Assembly: GCA_028023455.1 (NCBI GenBank)
Contig: JAQFVV010012507.1
Location: forward strand, 3,456,901-3,520,900
Direction: 5' to 3'
Length of the DNA stretch: 64,000 nucleotides
Source of the DNA: Epiperipatus broadwayi
Lineage: Eukaryota; Onychophora; Udeonychophora; Euonychophora; Peripatidae
Shown here in pieces: positions 55,631 to 64,000 of the stretch. Every line of letters starts with the position of its first letter. Positions within the stretch are counted from its first letter, which is position 1. Position numbers and translations under genes: made by a program. Under the pieces are notes generated by a model. That model was given only the letters and a program-made list of their open reading frames with translations, did no database searches and was not told the DNA's origin.

Positions 55631-58600
55631 ATTCTAATTAACTTTTACATTTAAACCTTTCTTATTTAGTCTTTTTTGTGCTTATAATTTAATTACAATT
55701 TTCTAAGAAAAGTTATCCAAGGTAAGTATAATATGAGTCAATGATTATGTTATAAATACTGAAGAAGAGATGACTAACATTCAGAATACTGTGTTTTATA
55801 CTAACCTGTGTAATATTATTTATGCCTGAATAAATTTGGAATATAATAAACAAAGTTCAAATTTTTCTAACTACATTTAAGTTATATGAAGGAAAAAGTC
55901 TAATATATAACTACAAGTAAAATATCACATATCTTCAAATATTATGTATATATTCTATTATAAAACATTACAAGTCAGAATATGATTTAAAATAAAGTAG
56001 ATTAAAACAAGTATGTCCTATGATGTGATTTACATTAGTACTAGAAAAAATATATAAAAAGATTGCTGAGTAAAATTTACAAAGAATAATGAATCCCAAA
56101 ATACAACTCTTATAAGTTTAAAAACAATAATAATATAATGTTTTTGGAAATATTAATTTTAAAGTTGCAGAGACAAAGCATTTATCATTACTCAAATAAT
56201 TTTCAAAGCTCTCAAAAACGAAAACAATGTGTACAATATCTTAGATATATAGATTATCTAGTGTAAAGTTATATAAGAATTTTACAAAGTTTTTATGATA
56301 ATTATACAAAATGATCTATAATATAGCCAATATCAAGCTTTTGTGCTGTTGAACACAAAATATTAAAGTTCTGCTGCCTGTTTATAATTTTACACTTTAA
56401 TTTAAAATACAAAGTCATTATTTTTGTAGAATCCTATATTTACCTTTCCTGTCCCATTGTAAAGTGATTTTTAAAAAGGTATAAATAATTTAAGAAATAT
56501 TGCAAATATGGAGTAATACTTTCTGTATAATGATTTTTTTTGAATTCTCAAAAAATATTTGAAAAATTGAAATTTGGCTTAATATCTGAGAAAGATGTGA
56601 GAACATATAATAAAATGGTAATAAACATCAGACACTTTTTTATGTACAATTTACCATGCCATTAGTTTACTTTATATAAAACAGAATAAGCTTTAAATGT
56701 AAATCTTTTTTGTTTCAAAATATGTTGGTTAGTTTGTTTGTTTTTTAGTTTTTTCAGGGATATAAATTTCAAAAAAATATCAAAGAATTAGTATTAAAAC
56801 AACATAGAATTAGTACTAATTAGTTAATTATTGAAATTTATGAGAAAAAAAACATTTTGATAATGGCAGTGTCATATCATATGGTAAAAGCTAATATGTG
56901 TCATTAATCATTTACTAAATGTACTTGAAAATCCAGAATTTTAAATTAATAATGTAATTGATTTAGTCGTTAATAATGGAATTTTAATTAAGATGAATAC
57001 GATATAAATTTGGTATTTGTTAACATGTTAAGTTTATCAGAGTAAGTGATAAAATAGATAAGAATATAAATAAAGATTTAATAAATAATAATATTGTAAA
57101 ACAAGCCTGAAAGTACAGTTTTTGTATATGTAAAAGATGCTTAACTATTTTACATCAAATGCTTTTAGATAATTAAATGTATTGTGATTATTGCTCCATT
57201 GTGAACATAACATGAATCAAAATTTATTTTAGCAGTCTCAAGGTTTATAAAGTTAGAATATATCCCAATGTGTCAAAACAATATTTGAATAGCAATAAAA
57301 TGATGATGATCTGCATTACTGCATTATGCAAAAACAAAAATTGTGTGAATAAATGATTTAATTGTAACTTGGCTTTAATTTCTCTAATCTTATCAAATGA
57401 TTGTAATAATTTTATTAACTACTTTCAACATTTATAAACAAGTAGCACTACTTAAATGATTGTTGGAGATTCTAAGTATTTATAAAAATGTTATGACCTC
57501 ATCAGAAATTTTAAATATTTTAATTTTTTAGTTAACAGTAGGACTTCATTATCATCAACATTCTTTTTAATCAAAAAAGGTATAAAATCTGGATTTATTC
57601 TAATCATTTGTACTTTTTATTTCTTTAGCTTTTATGATAAACACATTGTTGGTCCTATATTCGAAAAGAATTATTCTGAAAATTGTCTAAACAATAAGTG
57701 AATTAAATAGGTTTAAGATCACTGGCTCTTTAAAGATAAAGATTTTAGGATATTTTGATATAATTTACTTTCCATTTCGACTAATTTATTAATATATACA
57801 AGATATTTTAGACTTTTGCAAAAATGATGTCATTTAATTAACAAAAATTGAATAAAATATTTCACAAAAGCTGATACTCATTATCTTTGGAAAGCTACTT
57901 TTTTTTAATATAGCTGCCTACCATTATCAGAATATTTTATGAATGCAGAAATATATTCCAAATGTAATTGTTATCGAAGATGAAATTGTGTGTATATGTC
58001 CTTTTTTGTTTTGTTTTAAAGAAAATATTATTTTCTCTCAGATGTTGCAAAATATAATTCTATATAAATAATCATAGTCTGCTCAGTAATCATGTGATTT
58101 GTAAGCGCTTAGTTTAGCACAACAGTTCCATTAATTTGATCGAAATGTTTTTTTATAAAACTTTCTTCTGCTTGTAATCAGTCCAGGAATCGTTAGCTCA
58201 CAAGTCTACTACTTATCACTGTTTTAATCTAATATCATAATATAATATTTGTATTTAATGTTTGGTAAGATATTCATACTTATAGTAAACATAAGAATTA
58301 TCAGTTGTTAAAGATTTATTTTTAAAGCGATTGTGGGGTGGTGGAGAATTTTTTTTTTTTTTAATTAATTTGCATTTAATCTTAAAAACGCTTGTAAATT
58401 TAATTATAGATTAAAGAAAGATTCCCAAGTCATTTCTCCAATCAAAATGTTTATTACCGCTTTTTAATGAATCGTAAAAAGTGATTTCATATATATATAT
58501 ATTATAGGCTATTAATTTAGCGCAGAGTATAGTTGTACGGACGTGATTAGAATGCTGTCATTAATCTTACATTGTCACCTTCTTTAACGTTTCTTTAATG

Positions 58601-59060
58601 TTCCGACCACACAGAACATTTTATTGCTACCATGATTGATTACTTGACAGATTTTTTTAAACCCAGTTTGTAAACAAATATTTTTTATACTTGTTACAAT
58701 AAACAGCAACAAAATTTATCGCAACATACTTATAATTTATAACGATGATTATTTTCTTTGCTTTATTTTTTTTTTATTAAAATATGAGTGGAACTTTAAC
58801 TTGAAAATCGTAATAGTTATTAATTTTGAAATAATAAATGCTATTATGTCTCATAATAATTAGTAAGTCGTTGAAAAAAAATGATAGTAGTAATAAACTG
58901 TTATTTGATAAGGATAATTTTGGAGGAAAAGTTAATCTAACCTAATATTTGAAAGTTAAAAAAAAATCTAAATGAAATACAAATTATAAAATAAAAAGTA
59001 CTTACGTATTAGTCTGGCGGTGAGATTTTACATACGTGTTAGTCCGGGAATATTTATTTA
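55631..59060. other. Unassigned AT-rich DNA
   Basis: More than 3.4 kb without a supportable gene, repeat or foldback. A GTGGGGTGGTGGAG patch near 58333 is the only unusual composition. Confidence 0.5.
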
Positions 59061-59064
59061 GAAC

Positions 59065-59236
59065 AATGACGGCCTATAACCTTATTTGCTGGAAATGATA
59101 TCTACTAACACGCATTTACATTTTTTATGAGCAATTATCTTCCTCCATCTAAACTTGTAAAGATTTTTTATTTTGAAAAATGGCCACCTATAACTTTATT
59201 TAGTGGAAATGAAACAAACACGCAATTACGTTTTAC
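59065..59236 (+). repeat. Two-copy spaced direct repeat of about 60 bp
   Basis: The block at 59065-59124 (GGCCTATAACCTTATTTGCT, GGAAATGA, ACACGCATTTACATTTT) recurs at 59179-59236 (GGCCACCTATAACTTTATTT, GGAAATGA, ACACGCAATTACGTTTTA), spaced by about 55 bases. Both copies are mutated. Function unknown. Confidence 0.7.
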
Positions 59237-61224
59237 TTAACATATCAGATTTAGCATTCAATGCCTAAGCATCCAGATTTGCAGAGACATTTCCAGCTAT
59301 GATTTGAGCGATCTTTGGAATGATTAAGTGACTCTTGGTTTTATGAGGTAATTTATCAGGGTAAGATGGGCGAGTTTAATGGCTTACTTGTGTGTTCACA
59401 GTAGTCCAGGTATACAGGTTTATCTTTTACCCACAATATTACTATCTTATATTTATTTATCCTCAGGTACAGCTTTTATAGCCTTCTTTATGTTTGACCC
59501 ATTATGTATTCATAATTGTCATTGTAAACCTAGTACTTATTTAATAAATATTTTGGGGAAAAAAAAGATCTTCCAACAAGAAAAATTTTAACAATTTAAA
59601 TTTATTACAAGTGGTAATCAAACTAAAACAAAGTAATATACATATATTTAACCGTGCAATTCTGTCCATTTACAAAATATTTTAGCATCACTGCTGTGGA
59701 CTGAGATTTCTTAGATTTGAACCACTTTCCGTTACAAATAGCTACTTTTTTTTTAGACAATCTTGAACAAAACACCGCCAATGTTTGGGAGTAAAATCAG
59801 CAGCAAAAACAAACATTTTGACTAATAACTGTCTTCTCATCAGAATATTATCTAATATTCACTTACAAAATTAATCCATTACCTTTTTAGAAGATCGTAA
59901 ATGTGTTTAATTTGGTCGTTATATAAAAACATTTATTTGTGCAGACGAATTTTATCACACCAGACTAATTAATACGTTCTACCAACCAAAAAAAAAAACA
60001 CCCACAAATAAAAATACTAAATCAATATAGCATGTCTCTTTTTATTTAATTTAAATCCATGTAATATCCTGACCAATTAAACTTAGTATGTGACTAACAT
60101 GAAAAAAATATTAGGGGACTGAAATTTAATTTGGCTCTTCAGATAACTAGCATGTAATCATTCTGTTATTTTTATGATTTTTGCAATAATTATTTTTTTA
60201 GTAAAAAGCCTAATATAAAAGAATGTTTTCTAGGTAAAAATTCTGAAGTAAATAAATGTATTTATTTATTTGTATGTGAATCAGTGCACCAACACTTAAT
60301 CAAACTGTGCAAAATATGCAACATGACCATTCATCTACTTCGGACCTTACAGAGATAACAAGTCTGATCTGATTACCTGTAAATACAATGTTTGTTTTTT
60401 TTAATTTGAGATTTATCCTGAATAATTTCATTTGTTATTCTATAAGGTCTTATAAAGAACTTGCAATGATATTTATGTATGCTAGGAAATTTGACAGATT
60501 GAATATTCGGCATTCCAATATTTACATGTACTTTGAAATGTACTGATCAATTATTGTGTATGTATGTATACATATGCAATCTTATTTAATACAATAAAAA
60601 ATAATTAAAATGTCAAAAGTAAAATTTGTAATAATACATATCCCAAAAATGTAGATAAAAGAATGCATGTAACATATCACAACTCCTAAACACTAACCAC
60701 TTAAGTTACCAGTGCATTCTTTCATTTATTACTGTGATGCAAATAACAGATTCAAGAGCTAATAAATTAGAGTTTCCCATAGAGAAAAATTAAAGTAAGT
60801 ATCAGTTTGTAAAATAAATGGAACCATTGTGATTGGCCTATCACTTTCATATTCTTATGAGATGTGACTTCCTGAGCATTAACCTTATGCTGGTTTATTT
60901 ATCTATCTATCAATTATATTTTCTAGTGTTCAATACTTTAGCAATAAAAAAATCTGTTTTTGGTGACAATTATTCAATAATTGTAAATTTTTTTATTATA
61001 ATTTTTATCATTTAGTATTTTCTAAAAATAAATATTAAAACTTATTAACTTTTGGTGTTTACTACTAGATATAAAAATATTTCCAAAAGTTATAATTTGG
61101 GATTAGAAGAAAAATTATATAAAGAATATTAAGTCACTGTCAATATTTTTGTCATTATAATAAACATATTGTAAAAAAATAAATAATTTTTGAAAAATGT
61201 ATATAAAAAATAATATTAAAAAAC
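59237..61224. other. Unassigned AT-rich DNA with one coding-like scrap
   Basis: On the minus strand at about 59845-59765 a short frame reads FVFAADFTPKHWRCFVQDC and then, past a stop, LFVTESGSNLRNL. The W-R-C ... C spacing resembles a FLYWCH-type zinc-binding segment as found in Mutator-like elements, but it is too short to assign. The rest has no supported feature. Confidence 0.25.
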
Positions 61225-61612
61225 ATGAATAGAAGAGCAATACAGAGACTTCAGACCACTCAAAGAAGTATGGAGAGATGCATGTTGGGAGTAACAAGAA
61301 ACGATCAAAAACACAATGTATGGGTAAGAGAACAAACAGATATTACTGATCTCATTGAAAAAAATAAAAGACTGAAGTGGAGTTGGGCTGGACATGTTGC
61401 TAGAATAGATGATAATAGATGGACAATTGAAATTTTAAACTAGATTCCAAGAGATTGTAAAAGACCCAGAAAGAGACCACATGTGAGATGGATGGATGAA
61501 ATAAGAAAGTGTGCAGGTGATGTCGAGAAGAGAAGCTCAAGATAGGAAAAGATGGATTGAATTTGGAGAGATCTTCATCCTGCAGTGGATTGATAATGGT
61601 TGATGATGATGA
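61225..61612 (+). pseudogene. 5'-truncated 3' end of an RTE-like (endonuclease-reverse-transcriptase) non-LTR element
   Basis: The frame begins at 61225 with AIQRLQTTQRSMERCMLGV, then RNDQKHNVWVREQTDITDL and LKWSWAGHVARIDDNRWTIE, the well-known C-terminal end of arthropod-type endonuclease-reverse transcriptases (also annotated as craniofacial development protein 2-like). A TAG at 61441 interrupts; the same frame continues with PRDCKRPRKRPHVRWMDEI and RKCAGD, and a one-base shift then gives REAQDRKRWIEFGEIFILQW. The coding end runs into GGTTGATGATGATGATT, a typical tail of this group. Only the last part of the element was copied, the usual result of incomplete target-primed reverse transcription. 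No active function is expected. Confidence 0.88.
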
Positions 61613-63575
61613 TTAAAAAATATATATTGATTTTAAAATCTTTGTGAAAATAAAACCAATTATATAATAATTTAATAATATTTAACCTAATAAATAATAA
61701 GTTGTAACTTTCATGTATTTATTTAAAATACATGATATTACAGATGTGAATGAAGAAAATTAATATTTGTAGATCAAATTGTAATATCTTGTTATTAATA
61801 AATACTGAATAAATAATGAATATATATATATAAAAGATTAAATTTGGATCAAATAAATGTTATTTACATATGAAATGCATATTGGGAGGCACTTATCATT
61901 ATCAGATGTTTTACTCAAATGTTTCAAAAATTTGTGGTGAAATGGAAATTTAAGATGTATTTTAAAAATGTATAATAATTCATTTAAATAAAATGAGTAT
62001 GTTTAAAATAAACTTTTACTAGAGTTGTTGAAACATTACATATAGTGTAGAATATATCACAATAATTTTACATTAAATGACTTAAAAAATCAATTATCTT
62101 TACATGACTAAATCTTTAAAAATCTTTTCTGTTTGTCAAATTATGAAATTAAATTGAGGTTAAAGATATCAAATTTTATTTTTTACATATGTGGCTTTCA
62201 GTTTAAATAATGTTTTTGTAAAAATAAAACTATTTATTAACATTAAAATTGATTTTAAATATTATTTTAAAAAAAATAAAAAATTGTATAAGTTATAAAT
62301 TTATTTAAAGAAATGAAATAAAAAAACACTTGTTTTTAAAATAGTTATCAAGAACAACTTTTCTTTTTTTCCAATGTAAGTTTAAATCCTTTTAAAATTT
62401 CATATAATATAAAAATTAATACATTTTATATTTATTACAAAAACTCTTTTTTTTTTTTTCAATTATTGAAAACAATCTAAAACCTAATTTTCTTTTCTTT
62501 CAGCTGTGCTTGACAAATAAAATGTGAACAATTGATCCAATTTTGTGCAATATGAGTATTGAACTTTAATCTTTGACTTTAGAGTTTTATATTTTGATAA
62601 TTACTAACACATACTTATAAAAATATAAAGCAAAATACACATTATTTATTATTAATTTAGAACAAAATTACATTATTGTAATAAAACTATAATTATAAAG
62701 ACTGTTGAAATGCTATCTGGTTAAAATTATTATTAGAAAATTTAAACTTAAGTACTATTTTAAAGTCACATGAAATTTTTCAGCAATGAGTTAGCACTAT
62801 TGTACATTATATAAAAGTTTTAAAGGTAATTGTAAACTAAGGCTAAACATTCACAAAAGTCTGACACTTAGCTACCATGTTTAAATGAAACATCATAATA
62901 ACTATATTTTGCAGTGAGTGCATCAAAATTATTCCAACAAATATTTAATTAATAATTAATAATTTTGAGGAATCTTTTACCAACCAACTATAGATGATTA
63001 GTAGGTTTATCATGCATCAATTACTTGAATATAAAATATATCTGATATTACTCTTTAAACATTTCCTAGTCTCATATGATTTAGTCTCCTACAATATATG
63101 GAGGGAATTTATATTAATTGTACTAATTACTATAGCATGAAATTATTACAATGATATGATCATGAAGAGCAAATAATGGATAGTAAACTTCTGAAGAATG
63201 TTTTGAGAGTAAACTTGGGCACATTTGTTTTTTGAGAAAGAAGATTTTATATTTGTTATGATTATGTAATAATAAATATTTAAAAAGAGGCAACATCAGC
63301 TGGGATATTTAGAAAAAAATGGACAATTTTAGAATATAATGAAAAGTTACAATCAGACAAAGAGTTAATGCTTTTCGAAAACAAAATTTCTGCAAAAGAT
63401 ATTAAATATTAGATTACAAAATAATCAAATAAGGTCACTAAAAAATAGCTAATGGTATGTGTAGACATATTTGTTTTTAATGAAATATTTTTAGTTATTG
63501 CAAAATTCATCATTCTTAAACACTTTTCATTGAGTTAAGACGGTCATACTATTTTTGTAATGATATATATTTAAA
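61613..63575. other. Unassigned AT-rich DNA
   Basis: No gene, repeat or foldback supported. Confidence 0.5.
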
Positions 63576-63581
63576 AGACTT

Positions 63582-63650
63582 TAAGCTTGAATGGTTAAAA
63601 CAATTAGCTTCTATGTCTGTGATCTGGAGTTCAAATCCAATTGAAGCTTA
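63582..63650 (+). repeat. tRNA-like sequence, probably SINE head or tRNA pseudogene
   Basis: A 69-base segment bounded by TAAGCTT and AAGCTTA, which pair like an acceptor stem. It contains an A-box-like GAATGGTTAAAACAATTAG and a good B box, GGAGTTCAAATCC, at suitable spacing. D, anticodon and T stems do not pair well, so it is not a functional tRNA. A tRNA-derived SINE head is the likeliest origin. The palindromic AAGCTT ends could be coincidence. Confidence 0.4.
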
Positions 63651-64000
63651 AATCAAAAGGTTTATTTTTTCAGATAAATAGAATTTTAACTTTAAATCTA
63701 ATCTTTAACTGATTGCTTAATAAATATGATCTTGCTATTCTAAGCTTAAAGATAAAATAAAATATAATCCTTCACGTTTTAGTTTTGGACAAGCCTTATA
63801 AACGTCTGTTTTTTAAGGTGCGCTAGAATGATCTTTGCTCTGAGGTAAATTCTATCTATATATATATATATAATTTCAGATTGCAAACAGAATTTTAAAC
63901 AAAAGTTTATTTTGTTATTTTATTATATACGTGTGTGCATGCAAGCTCGTGCATGTAATAATAGTTTACAATACCAACTAAATACAAATAAATGAAGTGA
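63651..64000. other. Unassigned AT-rich DNA with a short AT run
   Basis: Contains a small (AT)n at about 63855-63871 and a TACGTGTGTGCATGCAAGCT patch. Nothing else supported. Confidence 0.45.

Noticed and set aside
57480-57520. Minus-strand CTGATGA near 57500
   Set aside because: It is followed by GGTCATAACATT with no GAAA box, so not a hammerhead.
63582-63650. Functional tRNA gene
   Set aside because: The internal stems do not pair well enough and no plausible anticodon loop forms.

Overview
The window is strongly A+T-rich eukaryotic DNA. I find no host gene in it: no intact long ORF, no recognisable exon chain and no convincing tRNA or rRNA gene. What can be read is a graveyard of mobile elements in different states of decay. 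The mix (an endonuclease-bearing Penelope-like element, an RTE/endonuclease-reverse-transcriptase type non-LTR element ending in a GAT-rich tail, a ZBED-type hAT transposon, a Ty3-like LTR element and long AT microsatellites) points to an invertebrate animal. I cannot name the phylum from the sequence alone.

Layout. 1-9480: diverged interspersed repeats and one short palindromic element. 9491-12076: a complete but broken hAT transposon with terminal inverted repeats and an 8-bp target duplication. 12.5-24.6 kb: foldback elements, a decayed RTE reverse transcriptase at 17.6-18.5 kb, a TTAA-flanked piggyBac-like element at 22.2 kb, and unassigned AT-rich DNA. 24.6-29.5 kb: inverted arrays of small repeats. 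29571-41488: an LTR retrotransposon with extraordinary 4.35-kb LTRs around only 3.2 kb of internal DNA. It keeps a gag region and the integrase tail but has lost the rest of pol. 41.5-54.2 kb: more inverted arrays around a Penelope-like element (reverse transcriptase plus GIY-YIG nuclease, 44.5-46.5 kb). 54.2-64 kb: mostly unassigned AT-rich DNA, two small foldbacks or tandem repeats and a 5'-truncated RTE tail at 61.2 kb.

The main discovery candidate is a set of small repeat families whose only conserved functional signature is a type I hammerhead self-cleaving ribozyme (core CUGANGA ... GAAA, short stem III, cleavage after an NUH triplet, and stem I formed by compensating flanks). I can fold at least four sequence families: A (monomer about 457 bp), B (about 405-410 bp), C (about 478 bp) and D. 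A fifth hammerhead-like core sits just downstream of the Penelope ORF. The monomers lie in tandem (cut site to cut site), but the tandem runs are then joined head to head into large foldbacks. Two foldbacks are bounded by 13- or 14-bp direct repeats, so each looks like one insertion event. Hammerheads in Penelope-like elements and in small non-autonomous retrozymes are known. The inverted arrays of tandem monomers, the several families side by side with a Penelope-like element, and the nesting of one family inside another are what deserve a second look. A reasonable inference is that the Penelope-type machinery mobilises these small RNAs, but nothing here proves it.
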